64,000 bases of DNA from Amorphochlora amoebiformis (GCA_054601695.1 BAAHQB010000185.1:1-64000); one strand, 5' to 3'; counted from the stretch's first letter, positions 14,796-28,540 are shown. Translations and numbers: made by a program. The notes: generated from the letters alone by a model not told the origin.

Positions 14796-14989
14796 GCCTT
14801 TCGTATTCGCATACAGAAGATAACCCAACGAACCTATATATGGTATTATCGAAATTAAAAAATGCAAATACAATGAATATATATGTGTATATACATATGT
14901 ATGTGTGTATATATATGTATATGTATATGTATATGTGTATATATATGTGTATATATATATGTGATATATATATATATATATACGTTTTC

Positions 14990-15022
<33 letters not shown>

Positions 15023-15275
15023 GTATGTTTGTACATATATATATATATATAATATGTGTAATATGTATTTACATACATATACACATATATACATATATAA
15101 TATATTGTGTACATGTATATATACATATATATTTTCATATATATGTATGTATATATGTGTATATATGTAAATACATATATATATATATATATATTATTAT
15201 AATTATATTTCAATCTTAATATGGACATATACAGGTGAATAGAAGTATTCCCATACATATTACAATATATATATA

Positions 15276-15379
<104 letters not shown>

Positions 15380-15394
15380 CATGTACATTACATA

Positions 15395-15446
<52 letters not shown>

Positions 15447-15488
15447 AAATATAAATTCTATAAATGTGGATGTTATATTTTAGATTGT

Positions 15489-15523
<35 letters not shown>

Positions 15524-15524
15524 G

Positions 15525-15630
15525 GAATTCTCAACCCAAGGTGGTCTATCACGATACAAATGTCGTGCATAGTCTAAATACCGCGAACAAAAAACCACAT
15601 TTTCACAAGAAGAGGCTGTAATAACGACAT
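15525..15630 (-). repeat. Dispersed repeat family A, copy 3
   Basis: On the minus strand it reads ACAGCCTCTTCTT, then TTTTTTGTTCGCGGTATTTAG, CATTTGTATCGTGATAGACC and AATTCCCTTT, colinear with copy 2 at roughly 75-80% by eye. It abuts the minisatellite at 15600. Mirror at about 22920-23032. Confidence 0.7.
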
Positions 15631-16248
15631 ACATGCATGTATATACCAGCTCATATCGACATACATGTATGTATATACCAGTGCTGAAATAACCACATAC
15701 ATGTATGTATATACCAGCCCTGTATTAACGACGTACATGTACGTATATACTAGCGCTGTAATACCGACATACATGCATGTATATACCAGCGCTGTAATAA
15801 CGACATGCATGTATGTATATAACACTGTAATAACGACATACGTGTATGTATGCATGTATGTATATACTAGCGCTGTAATAACGACATACATGTATGTATA
15901 TACTAGCGCTGTAATAACGACATATATGCATGTACATACCAGCGCTATAATAACGACATACATGTATGTCTATAGCACTGTAATAACGACATACGTGTAT
16001 GTATGTATGAAAATACTAGCGCTGTAATAACGACATACATGTATGTATATACTTGCGCTGTAATAACGACATATATGTATGTACATACCAGCGCTATAAT
16101 AACGACATACATGTATGTCTACAGCACTGTAATAACGACATACGTGTATGTATGTATGTATGTATATACTAGCGCCGTAATAACGACATATGTGTATGTA
16201 TATACTAGCGCTGTAATAACGACATATATGTATGTACATACCAGCGCT
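15605..16248. repeat. Minisatellite with a self-palindromic core
   Basis: About 18 units of roughly 36 bp, each with CGCTGTAATAACGACAT followed by the palindrome ACATACATGTATGT and then TATACCAG or TATACTAG. Units differ by point changes and by TATG length. Both strands give long Tyr/Val/Thr-rich frames, which are artefacts. The array is followed at 16250-16300 by a short island with GAGTTTCGATCCG, like a B box. Mirror at 22295-22945. Confidence 0.9.
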
Positions 16249-16398
16249 CGAAGCTTCCGTAAACCCCGAGTTTCGATCCGCTGCTTTACAGTAATCTATG
16301 CACAAATATATGTATATATATATATGTGTATATATATATATATATATTTATAGGTAGGTAGGTATCTATATGTATGTAGGTATATGTGTACATATATA

Positions 16399-16439
<41 letters not shown>

Positions 16440-16460
16440 CACATATATATATATATTATA

Positions 16461-16502
<42 letters not shown>

Positions 16503-16514
16503 ATGCAGGTATAC

Positions 16515-16548
<34 letters not shown>

Positions 16549-16684
16549 ATATGCACATAACAAGGAAATATTTTTACAATAATATTATATCCGTATGCTT
16601 CCCTTTGGTAAAACCGAATATAAATTGATATTATATAAATATATAAATTTATATATATATATATATATATGTATGTATATATAA

Positions 16685-16721
<37 letters not shown>

Positions 16722-16909
16722 GTACATATGTATATACAAATACATGAAAATACTATATAATGTATACCCGTGGATATATACAAATATTTGGGTATACACG
16801 TGTAGATAAATGTATATATTTATATGGAAGGCACGGATATACGTAAGTATAGATACCTATATGAGTATCAAATGCATCTATATATACACATATACATATA
16901 CATACTCAG

Positions 16910-16940
<31 letters not shown>

Positions 16941-16983
16941 CATACATACATATATATACATATAAATATACTTACATACATAC

Positions 16984-17035
<52 letters not shown>

Positions 17036-17115
17036 CAGGGGTATAAGTGACACCCTCCGTTGTCTTTTTTCCATCACAACGTCAGAGTCTGAGTCACCTA
17101 TATACATATATATAT

Positions 17116-17353
17116 TGTCAGCGTAGCAGTGGTAGTTGTCCGATTGACTGTTGTCCGTTTGGATTATGGCAAATGATAATGACTAAATTCACAAGAAAAT
17201 TCTCGCGTAGAAGGCCTTCCCTACCTAAGGTCTTCCCTTGGAAGATCTTCCCCTCGGATGACTATTGCTAATTCGCATGCGTAGATTACGAATATGACGG
17301 TAGTCTAGCGATCTGACGTCTAGTTAAGCTTGTAGGTCCGGTATACGTTAACA
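17116..17353 (-). mobile_element. Copia-type LTR (3' LTR of the left element)
   Basis: On the minus strand this 238-bp block starts TGTTAACG and ends GCTGACA, the TG...CA ends of LTRs. It is preceded on that strand by a purine tract, GAGGGGGAG (17354-17362), where the plus-strand primer would be. It directly follows the pol fragment. Outside it lies (TA)n, so a target duplication cannot be read. Confidence 0.85.
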
Positions 17354-18213
17354 CTCCCCCTCGACGCGCCGCTCCTGCCAGCGTCGACCTCTGCTGCGCT
17401 CTTGGTTGGAGCCACATGCGCTTCCGTGTCCAGATATGCTTCCGCCAGCTTGAAGAGTGTAGCACCGCTCACAGCCTTGGTAAGCCCATCCGCTAACTGT
17501 TGATCTGTTGGTATGTATTCCAACATATATATCCCACGTTGCAGGTGATCCCGACAGTAGTGGAAGTGCAGATCGACGGCCTTGGTTTTCTGAGACAAGA
17601 TAGGATTCTCCGCGCTCCGTATACACGCAGTGTTGTCCTCATAAACCATCGACGATCCCAACTTCACGTCCAACTCTAAAAATAAGTTTCGCATCCATAG
17701 CAATTCGTCCAGCCCTTCCGACAAAGCAACGCATCGCAATGGCTGAGCCTTCACATCAATTGTCTGTCGCTTCGAACGCCAATGTATCAAATTTCCTCCG
17801 AAGATGACCACTGGTCCATGTAGGTAAACGTTGTCGATGTCCGTGCTCGATATCTTTCGTCCCTTCACTTGTGCAAGTGCCAGAATGGCCCTTAAGCTGG
17901 CGATCCTCAGCGTCGGGGCGTATCGATCATTAAAGCTCACCCCATACTGTGTATATCCCTTCGCCACCACGTGTGCCTTCTTGCGCCCAGGTTCACCATC
18001 CTTGTTCAGTTTCTGCTTGTAGAGAGTCCTAACACCAACAACCCTCATCTCAGGTCGTCGTGCGATGATCTTCCAGGTGCCGTTCTTCTCCAGTGCCTCT
18101 ATCTCTTCATCGGTTGCCTTCACCCATGCAGGATGATGCCTCGCCTCCTCCCAGTTCTTGGGTTCGGTGCCGTCGCTTATACCGAACATGCAGTCCTCCA
18201 TCGCCGCAGCCAC
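17320..18213 (-). pseudogene. Ty1/copia pol fragment: N-terminal reverse transcriptase joined to RNase H
   Basis: A 297-codon open frame. The first half carries the start of copia reverse transcriptase: an EA..HPAWVKA segment, ALEKNGTW, RKKAHVVAKGYTQ and RYAPTLR, ending at DIDNVYLHG. It then jumps to the C-terminal part at GGNLIHWRSKRQT, followed by RNase H-like elements (ALSEGLDELLWMRNL, YEDNTACIR, ADGLTK). The middle of the RT with the YxDD catalytic site is missing, so it cannot be active. The RNase H is also damaged just after QTIDVK, where the right copy has SSAIAEYVALSEG. The same RT deletion junction is present in the right copy. The frame runs past the polypurine tract into the LTR. 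Confidence 0.9.
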
Positions 18214-18340
18214 TTCAACGTTGCCCTTAGCGCTTGGGATCTCGCTGCCTCCTTGTCCGTCGTATACTGTGCGTTGCGTCCGAGTGCGTGTTGAACGCCT
18301 AGGTGCCGTTTCTTCTTCGTCGTCGTTGTCGTCGTCGTCG

Positions 18341-19198
18341 TCAGACCCCCCTCTCCGTCGGCAGCCTTGTCGTCGGAGAACGTCGTTTCAGGATATATAT
18401 ATATATCATTCTGCTTCTCAGGAGATATATATATTTCTTCTCGTCGAGCCTTGAAGTTGAATATGGTATCGTAGAACCTACATGCGCCTCTTCCACCACT
18501 TTACCGTTTTCCTTAAGCACTTTGAACGTTTTAGTCTGATCCCCTGTGTATCCTAGGAACCTGCATCGTTCAGCCTTGTCGCCGAATCCGCCTTGATCCA
18601 TCAGTTTTGGGTCTTTAACACGATATCCGACACATCCAAAGGCATGTAGATGTGCCACCGATGGCTTCTTCTTGAAGATTTTCTCGTACGCGGTCCTCTT
18701 CCCTCGTGATGGTGGTATGCGATTAAGTGTATATATCGCATATCGGAGTGCTGCTGGCCAATACTTCAATCCCAAGCCGCTTTGCTTCAGCGCTGCCCGA
18801 GTCATTCTCTTGACCGTCTGGATTCGCCTCTCGATGAACCCATTCTGCTGTGGTGTTCTTGGTGCTGCCTGAACGATTTCAATGCCCTTTCCACGGCAGT
18901 AGTCCACCAGCTGCTTATCTAGCACCTCCTTGCCGTCGTCGTACACGAACCTCTTCAATCTTTTGCCAGTTTTGTTCTCCAACATCTCCAGGTAAGCCTT
19001 GAACTCCTTGAAAAACTTCTTGCCTCCTAACGATGTTCCCATCAGGTATCCAGATCCTTCGTCGGCCAAACCATTTGCAGCATAGCTGCCCTCTGGTGAC
19101 CCGACGTACTTTCCAATAACGTCTCCATGCCATGTATCCATCACCGTCTTCACCTTGTGCTCCTTCGGTTTCTTGGAGCTCATTGGTTGCTTCTTCAT
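18341..19198 (-). pseudogene. Ty1/copia integrase fragment
   Basis: A 285-codon frame with the integrase core: DTWHGDVIG (first Asp), VYDDGKEVLDKQL (second Asp region) and PRTPQQNGFIERRIQTVKR (the catalytic Glu in the conserved QQNG..ER block). It continues into the copia-typical LHAFGCVGYRV. Just upstream on the minus strand, but out of frame with the preceding domain, is a Cys-rich GCCECCQVTK, the end of the zinc-binding region. The frame ends in an (AT)n insertion (18390-18430) and a frameshift that separates it from the RT part. Confidence 0.9.
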
Positions 19199-19282
19199 CT
19201 TCGTGACTTGGCAGCATTCGCAGCACCCGGATGCTCCTTGACATCCGAAATTGACAATCCAGCCACGACTCTCGACTTCTTC

Positions 19283-19504
19283 TCAAATCTTCTTGATGAC
19301 CCTACTTGGCGCTCTATGTCCTAGTGCCAGGTGCCATTTCCATAAGGACCTCGACCTCGCCTTGTCGTCAAACCTGGCAAGCTCAGATTCTCCAAGAGGT
19401 TCGAGTACGAGCGACGGCGGAGAAGGAGCATGCAGAGGTATGCTGCTAGATGAAGAAGCAGCTCCAAGAAACCGTGGACACTGAAGACGATGGATACATG
19501 GCAT
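19283..19504 (-). pseudogene. Copia gag-pre-integrase fragment
   Basis: The 73-codon frame ends with SLWKWHLALGHRAPSRVIKK, the gag-pre-integrase signature (W..RLGH). Comparison with 20400-20480 in the right copy shows frameshifts near 19283 and near 19230 that break the connection to the integrase. No gag or 5' LTR is recognisable upstream. Confidence 0.75.
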
Positions 19505-20030
19505 GGAGACGTTATTGGAAAGTACGTCGGGGCAGCAAGGAAGGATGGGCTAACAACTACCACAAGGTCAGGATATCGTGGCGGCCGGCCATGAGCATCA
19601 AGATTGGACCGAAGAATCTCATAAGGACATGGTCTGCGAAGGATCTTGCGAAATGAAGACTAGGATCGACAAGTTGATGGGTTCGCGAAGTCTGAGAGGC
19701 CAAGTAGCTCGAGGAGCCTTGAAGCAGCTTTGAAGTGCATGGCCAGCAGCACTCCGATATCCAGCGAGTCGATATACACTTAATTGCATACCACCATCAC
19801 GAGGGAAGAGGACCGATTCGCTGCCATCTTCAAGCGAATCGGCACACAACATGCGCTTTGGAGGCAACTGGGGCGATCGCTCGACTGCTGGATATCTGGT
19901 GCTCGACATTGGACAAGGCTGAACGATGAGCTGTTTAGGATACACAGGCGGATCAGACTTCAGGGTGGTAAAACATGTTCAAAGTGCTTAAGGAAAACGG
20001 TAAGACCCGAAAGAGGCGCATGTTAGGATT
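19450..20030 (+). pseudogene. Scrambled integrase pieces of the right copia element
   Basis: In plus orientation this contains shards of the integrase gene seen at 18341-19198 on the minus strand. ATGAAGAAGCAGCTCCAAGA at 19450 and the following 90 bp match the integrase start; about 19744-19830 matches the segment around the TLNRIPPSRG codons; about 19962-20005 matches the KVLKENGK codons. The pieces are in the original order but separated by large deletions and diverged joins, so nothing is readable as protein. Confidence 0.7.
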
Positions 20031-20140
20031 CTTGGTACCTTGATTCCACTCAAGGCCGGCCGCCAAGATATCAAGATACCTTGGCATAGTTGTTAGCCGC
20101 CTTCCTTGCCGCAAACTACGTGATCGCCGTTACCGACGGC
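19510..20140. repeat. Small inverted duplication nested in the palindrome centre
   Basis: About 19512-19625 and the reverse complement of about 20030-20135 align at roughly 70-75% by eye. They share GCAAGGAAGG, GGCTAACAACTA and GGCGGCCGGCC. Its centre (about 19825) is offset from that of the main palindrome (about 19270), so it is a separate event. Confidence 0.55.
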
Positions 20141-20394
20141 TTGGTACGGTAGAGGGTGCAGTGCAATACTCGGTGTGGGGGAGCCGACGACGTCCTCCGA
20201 TCATGAGCGGACGATCCTGTCCTCGTCGTCCAGGTCTTGCCCAGCCCGGGAGTGCATCCGCCAGTCTCCTCGATCTCCGAAGCCAGGCTTCCCGAGATCG
20301 CCAAGCCTAATCGCAAGCGTTCTGACGATTCAAGGCTTCTGCGAGCTTCATCCTCCTAAAAGTCGTGGACCCTCGATGCCAGCGCGCAGACGAG
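20141..20394. other. GC-rich segment without recognised content
   Basis: Complex, GC-rich sequence unlike the rest of the palindrome, with short frames on both strands and no family I recognise. It may be unrecognised gag or leader sequence of the copia element. Confidence 0.4.
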
Positions 20395-20671
20395 CCCAGA
20401 CATACGCTAAGTAGGGTCATCAAGAAGATGGAGAAGCCGGGAGTCGTGGCTGGATTGTCGATTTCAGATGTCAAGGCGCATGCTAGGTTCTATGATACCA
20501 TATTCAACTTCAAGGCTCGACGAGAAGATATATATATATCTCCTAAGAAGCAGAATGATGTGTGTATATTCATGCAGTCCTCGAGCTGAAGTGCCTTCAC
20601 CATCATAGAGACGCTGCCGACGGAGAGGGGGTCGAAGAATAATGCACCGGAGCTTGGCAGTCCACTTGAGT
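20395..20671 (+). pseudogene. Second partial right copy: gag-pre-integrase joined to an integrase end
   Basis: From 20407 the frame reads LSRVIKKMEKPGVVAGLSIS, matching and repairing the frame-shifted left copy. It then jumps (after DVKAHA) to the segment coding RFYDTIFNFKARREDIYIS, which in the left copy lies beyond the integrase. The whole integrase core is deleted. About 20600-20670 is rearranged, with a short match (GCTGCCGACGGAGAGGGGG) to about 18343-18361. Confidence 0.75.
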
Positions 20672-20672
20672 A

Positions 20673-21188
20673 GGGACGAAAGATATCGAGCACGGACATC
20701 GACAACGTTTACCTACATGGACCAGTGGTCATCTTCGGAGGAAATTTGATACATTGGCGTTCGAAGCGACAGACAATTGATGTGAAGAGCTCAGCCATTG
20801 CTGAGTACGTCGCTTTGTCGGAAGGGCTGGACGAATTGCTATGGATGCGAAACTTATTTTTAGAGTTGGACGTGAAGTTGGGATTGTCTATGGTTTATGA
20901 GGACAACACTGCGTGTATACGGAGCGCGGAGAATCCTATCTTGTCTCAGAAAACCAAGGCCGTCGATCTGCACTTCCACTACTGTCGGGATCACCTGCAA
21001 CGTGGGATATATATGTTGGAATACATACCAACACAGGATCAACAGTTAGCGGATGGGCTTACCAAGGCTGCGAGCGGTGCTACACGCTTCAAGCAGGCGG
21101 AAGCATATCTGCACACGGAAGCGCATGTGGCACCAGCCAAGAGCGCAGCAGAGGTCGACGCTGGCAGGAGCGGCGCGTCGAGGGGGAG
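20673..21188 (+). pseudogene. Copia RT remnant plus RNase H, right element
   Basis: Starts with the last residues of the RT N-terminal part (STDIDNVYLHG) joined to GGNLIHWRSKRQTIDVK, exactly the deletion junction of the left copy. The RNase H part is better preserved than on the left: SSAIAEYVALSEGLDELLW, then MVYEDNTACIRSAENPILS, and YIPTQDQQLADGLTK. The frame from 20725 is open to 21222 and enters the LTR through the polypurine tract at 21180-21188. Confidence 0.9.
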
Positions 21189-21426
21189 TGTTAACGTATA
21201 CCGGACCTACAAGCTTAACTAGACGTCAGATCGCTAGACTACCGTCATATTCGTAATCTACGCATGCGAATTAGCAATAGTCATCCGAGGGGAAGATCTT
21301 CCAAGGGAAGACCTTAGGTAGGGAAGGCCTTCTACGCGAGAATTTTCTTGTGAATTTAGTCATTATCATTTGCCATAATCCAAACGGACAACAGTCAATC
21401 GGACAACTACCACTGCTACGCTGACA
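21189..21426 (+). mobile_element. Copia-type LTR (3' LTR of the right element)
   Basis: 238 bp starting TGTTAACGTATACC and ending CTACGCTGACA. It is the near-identical inverted partner of 17116-17353 and is preceded by the purine tract GAGGGGGAG. Together the two LTRs face outward, so the two elements are head to head. Confidence 0.9.
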
Positions 21427-21508
21427 ATATATATATGTATATAGGTGACTCAGACTCTGACGTTGTGCGATGGAAAAAAGACAACGGAGGGTGTCACTTA
21501 TACCCCTG

Positions 21509-21571
<63 letters not shown>

Positions 21572-21825
21572 ATAGTATCTATATGTATATATTATGTATG
21601 TATGTATGTATATATATATATATATATATATAGATATCTGAGTATGTATATGTAATGTGTATATATAAGATGTATTTGATACTCATATAGGTATCTATAC
21701 TTACGTATATCCGTGCCTTCCATATAAATATATACATTTATCTACACGTGTATACCCAAATATTTGTATATATCCACGGGTATACATTATATAGTATTTT
21801 CATGTATTTGTATATACATATGTAC

Positions 21826-21860
<35 letters not shown>

Positions 21861-21866
21861 TTATAT

Positions 21867-21918
<52 letters not shown>

Positions 21919-21996
21919 AATTTATATAATGTTTTACCAAAGGGAAGCATACGGATATAATATTATTGTAAAAATATTTCCTTGTTATGTGCATAT

Positions 21997-22038
<42 letters not shown>

Positions 22039-22050
22039 GTATACCTGCAT

Positions 22051-22092
<42 letters not shown>

Positions 22093-22294
22093 TATAATAT
22101 ATATATATATGTGTATATATAATATATATATATATATATGTACATATATATGTACACATATACCTACATACATATAGATACCTACCTACCTATAAATATA
22201 TATATATATATATATACACATATATATATATATACATATATTTGTGCATAGATTACTGTAAAGCAGCGGATCGAAACTCGGGGTTTACGGAAGC

Positions 22295-22945
22295 TTCGAG
22301 CGCTGGTATGTACATACATATATGTCGTTATTACAGCGCTAGTATATACATACACATATGTCGTTATTACGGCGCTAGTATATACATACATACATACATA
22401 CACGTATGTCGTTATTACAGTGCTGTAGACATACATGTATGTCGTTATTATAGCGCTGGTATGTACATACATATATGTCGTTATTACAGCGCAAGTATAT
22501 ACATACATGTATGTCGTTATTACAGCGCTAGTATTTTCATACATACATACACGTATGTCGTTATTACAGTGCTATAGACATACATGTATGTCGTTATTAT
22601 AGCGCTGGTATGTACATGCATATATGTCGTTATTACAGCGCTAGTATATACATACATGTATGTCGTTATTACAGCGCTAGTATATACATACATGCATACA
22701 TACACGTATGTCGTTATTACAGTGTTATATACATACATGCATGTCGTTATTACAGCGCTGGTATATACATGCATGTATGTCGGTATTACAGCGCTAGTAT
22801 ATACGTACATGTACGTCGTTAATACAGGGCTGGTATATACATACATGTATGTGGTTATTTCAGCACTGGTATATACATACATGTATGTCGATATGAGCTG
22901 GTATATACATGCATGTATGTCGTTATTACAGCCTCTTCTTGTGAA
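22295..22945. repeat. Mirror of the palindromic minisatellite
   Basis: Inverted copy of 15605-16248. Unit order and variants correspond one to one as far as I compared, so the array was duplicated as a whole. Confidence 0.9.
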
Positions 22946-23098
22946 AATGTGGTTTTTTGTTCGCGGTATTTAGACTATGCACGACATTTGTATCGTGATA
23001 GACCACCTTGGGTTGAGAATTCCCTTTATATATATATATATATATATATATATTTAACAATATAAAATATAACATACACATATATAGAATATATATAT

Positions 23099-23149
<51 letters not shown>

Positions 23150-23172
23150 TGTATTATGTAATGTACATGTTC

Positions 23173-23210
<38 letters not shown>

Positions 23211-23518
23211 CATATATATGTATGCTTATATATATATACATATATATATATACATATATATATATAATATATATATATATATATTGTAATATGTATGGGA
23301 ATACTTCTATTCACCTGTATATGTCCATATTAAGATTGAAATATAATTATAATAATATATATATATATATATGTATTTACATATATACACATATATACAT
23401 ACATATATATGAAAATATATATGTATATATACATGTACACAATATATTATATATGTATATATGTGTATATGTATGTAAATACATATTACACATATTATAT
23501 ATATATATATATGTACAA

Positions 23519-23563
<45 letters not shown>

Positions 23564-23606
23564 ATATATATATATATATATCATATATATATATACATAT
23601 ATATAT

Positions 23607-23657
<51 letters not shown>

Positions 23658-23754
23658 CACATATATATTCATTGTATTTGCATTTTTTAATTTCGATAAT
23701 ACCATATATAGGTTCGTTGGGTTATCTTCTGTATGCGAATACGAAAGGCGGCCA

Positions 23755-24335
23755 TGGTAACCCTAACACAATACGCAAACCTAACACCAAACCTAACCCT
23801 AACCCAAAGCTTAACCTTAACTAATCCAAAACCTAACCCTAACCCTAAACCTAACCCTAACCCCAAACCTAACCCTAACCCGAAACCAACCCTAACTAAT
23901 CCAAAACCTAACCCCATCCCTAACCCAAAACCTAACCCTAACCCAAAGTCTAACCCTAACCCAAAACCTAACCCTAACCCAAAGTCTAACCCTATCCCAA
24001 GGCCTAACCCTAAATAAAGCGTAACTCTAACCAAAAACCTAGCCCTAACTCACAACCTAACCCTAACCCCACACCTAACCCTAACCCAAAACCTAACCCT
24101 AACCCAAAACCTAACCCTAACCCAAAACCTAACCCTAACGCAAAACCTAACCCTAACCCAAAACCTAACCCTAACCCAAACCCTAACCCTAACCCTAACC
24201 CAAAACCTAATCCTAACCCAAACCCTAACCCTAACCGAAACCCAAAACCTAAGCCTATCCCAAGGCCTAACCCTAACCCAAAACCTGATCCTAACCCTAA
24301 CGCTATCTCTACCATAACCTGCTCTCAACAAACCC
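23755..24335 (-). repeat. Mirror of the 18-bp TTAGGG-derived minisatellite
   Basis: Inverted copy of 14215-14795 with very few differences, for example near 23765 where the left copy reads ATTGGG and this one reads differently. Confidence 0.9.
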
Positions 24336-24505
24336 GATTATTCATATCTTATGTTTATATTTCTATACGTAGGTGTATATATTTATAACACACAGAAATA
24401 CAATATATATATATATATACATATATATATGTATATATATATGTATAGAATATGCTACTTATCTATGCATCTATTCACATATGTGTATTAATGTATAGTG
24501 CATGC

Positions 24506-24538
<33 letters not shown>

Positions 24539-24698
24539 TATACATATATATATGTACATATATAAGCTATATCTTACATATACATATACATATATATATA
24601 TACACATATGTATGTAGATATGAATATATATATTTACAGGTTTTACCTTTTATATGTATATATTTATAGTTAATATACTAATATATATCATATATATA

Positions 24699-24756
<58 letters not shown>

Positions 24757-24926
24757 GTACATATATATATACATAACTACATACGTTTAAATATAATATT
24801 TTCCGAATGTAGATGTCAAGAAAGTTACGCAAAAGATATATATATATATATATATATATATAACTATATACGTTTAAATATAATTTTTCCCGAATGTAGA
24901 TGTGAAGAAAGTTACGCAAAAGATAT

Positions 24927-24966
<40 letters not shown>

Positions 24967-25101
24967 ACTATATACATTTAAATATAATATTTTCCGAATG
25001 TAGATGTCAAGAAAGTTACGCAAAAGAGAGATATTGCAAGACTTTAATGAATTTTATAAGGTACATAAATATAATATTTACTCCATATATATCAATATAC
25101 T

Positions 25102-25157
<56 letters not shown>

Positions 25158-25259
25158 ACTTATATATATATATATAGTTATCTCACATATAGATACATAC
25201 ATGTGACAGTTGCATAAATATACTATGCATGGTTTATACATATAACTAATATATGTATA

Positions 25260-25303
<44 letters not shown>

Positions 25304-25313
25304 TGTAACATAG

Positions 25314-25344
<31 letters not shown>

Positions 25345-25449
25345 CGTATATGAGTTTTATTTTTCTTGGTAGCCAATGAATGTACCAGTGTTATAGAATA
25401 CAACACAAAAGCCAAACATTTACCAATAAAGGTAGATATCACATTTATG

Positions 25450-25482
<33 letters not shown>

Positions 25483-25498
25483 GTGTATGTATAAACAC

Positions 25499-25556
<58 letters not shown>

Positions 25557-25585
25557 CGCACACACACATACACACACACACACAC

Positions 25586-25674
<89 letters not shown>

Positions 25675-25701
25675 ATATATATGTGTGTGTATATATATAT
25701 G

Positions 25702-25738
<37 letters not shown>

Positions 25739-25781
25739 TCATATATCATATATATGTACAATATTTATATACAACACATAA

Positions 25782-25855
<74 letters not shown>

Positions 25856-25985
25856 CATATATATTTATGTGCATATTAATATGTATATATATATATATAT
25901 ATATTTATAGACTTATTTTTTCATACATATATATATATGTATATATCTACATAGAGTATATATATACTTATAGACTTATTTTTTT

Positions 25986-26016
<31 letters not shown>

Positions 26017-26035
26017 CATAGAGTATATATATATA

Positions 26036-26096
<61 letters not shown>

Positions 26097-26161
26097 CGTA
26101 GTACATATTAATGTGTATATATATATAATATATATATATATATATTTAAGTATGTGTGTGT

Positions 26162-26203
<42 letters not shown>

Positions 26204-26208
26204 GTGTG

Positions 26209-26245
<37 letters not shown>

Positions 26246-26461
26246 GTATATATATATACATATTGATATGTGTGAAAACACATTGTATATGAATTTATAT
26301 AATATACATATATAAATAAAAATATATATATATATATGTACATATATATATATATATATATATATAGGTTTTTATACTTCTTGGGAGCCGATGGATAATG
26401 CCAGCACTTCGAAGGGCTGTCACCTCTATACTCATGGACTATTCTATGGTAACGTGTATGT

Positions 26462-26494
<33 letters not shown>

Positions 26495-26588
26495 GTATGT
26501 ATATATATATATATATATGAGTATATCTATATACATCATCTCTATACTTATGGACGATTCCATTGTAACTTGTAAAATATATATAATA

Positions 26589-26633
<45 letters not shown>

Positions 26634-26782
26634 GTATGTATGCGCACACACACATGTGCAACATACATACACATATACATATATAGATATATACACATAT
26701 ACATACACATATACATATATATATACACACATGTGCTTATGCATATATTATATGCATGTGTACATATATACACATATGTATA

Positions 26783-26832
<50 letters not shown>

Positions 26833-26963
26833 CATATTATATTTATACATACATATATATATATATATATATGCATTTAATATATATGTATATATATATA
26901 TATATAGGTATGAGAATATATATATATATATATATACATATGTAAATGCATACACATATATAT

Positions 26964-27045
<82 letters not shown>

Positions 27046-27069
27046 GTATGTATATTTTATATTGCAAAT

Positions 27070-27109
<40 letters not shown>

Positions 27110-27185
27110 CGCTTACAGGGCTGTGAACTCCATACTTTTGTGTGATTCCATGATGACGGTCTATAACGTATATATATATATATAT

Positions 27186-27267
<82 letters not shown>

Positions 27268-27326
27268 GGAATTATTCTTGAATGTAAGAATGTATGTATA
27301 AATAAAAATGCACGCAAACAGAAACA

Positions 27327-27382
<56 letters not shown>

Positions 27383-27563
27383 TATATAACTCTAGGACTT
27401 AAACATCCCGGCTCACGAGGTAAAAGAGGCTCCACACACTATTAAGCGTAGGGCTATGCGGATAGAAATTCGGGTGATATGGATATATGTAATATGCATT
27501 TACTATATATATATATATATATGTTTGTATACATCTTGTGTTTTATGCCTTTTTGTTATTTAC

Positions 27564-27607
<44 letters not shown>

Positions 27608-27614
27608 ATATATA

Positions 27615-27659
<45 letters not shown>

Positions 27660-27796
27660 ATATATATATATAAATATATATATATATAAATATGTATATG
27701 TATGTATATATACACACACATATATATTTGTGTGTATACCATGTATGTATACATACATACATAGGTATATATATATATATATAAATATATGGATAG

Positions 27797-27833
<37 letters not shown>

Positions 27834-28358
27834 TATAATATATATGCATATATATACATACGTGCTTACACATATGCCTATAAATACATATACATGCATG
27901 AATACACACAAACATACACACATATATCCATACATATACAATCATACATACATACCAAGGCTCATAACCATAACATATATTTATACCAACCCTAACCGTA
28001 ACACATAACCTGATCCGACATTTTAAAATAGAATAGTTCCCTTGCAAGCTTACAAACCCTAACTCTAATCTTGACTTAGAAGTAACCTCCTTGCTTTTAG
28101 GTGACTGCAATATGTAAGGGACTGTTACAGTTAGCACATGCACAGACCGTAGATCTGATGATGCCTAGGTGGGTATAATTAAATAGGCCTGTTTATATAT
28201 GGATATATTCGTTTGTTTGTATGTTTTTTATTGTGTATGTGTAGATATGTATGTATCTATGTGTGTTTATTTGAATTTAGATGTATTCGTTTGTTTGTAT
28301 GCTTTTGAGTGTGTATTTATGGGTATGTTTAGATGTACGTATATATATTATATGTACC

Positions 28359-28402
<44 letters not shown>

Positions 28403-28508
28403 TAGACAACTCCAGAATTTTGTTGCCACATTCCTACTACGTGAGGATACATACTTTCCCCGGGTATGCTGTGTTATATATATATTATACATATATATAT
28501 ATATACAC

Positions 28509-28540
<32 letters not shown>

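Noticed and set aside
14214-14858. LGLG, RVRV and NPNP-type frames (also 8831-9190 and mirrors)
   Set aside because: Translations of the TTAGGG-like arrays in both strands.
15574-16353. Repetitive frames reading TTYMYVYTSAV and similar, and the idea of a CRISPR array
   Set aside because: The 36-bp units vary throughout and have no constant repeat with unique spacers. It is a minisatellite in a eukaryotic genome.
19735-20414. Frames of 60-80 codons in the palindrome spacer as independent genes
   Set aside because: Shards of copia pol in wrong frames or GC-rich sequence open by chance.
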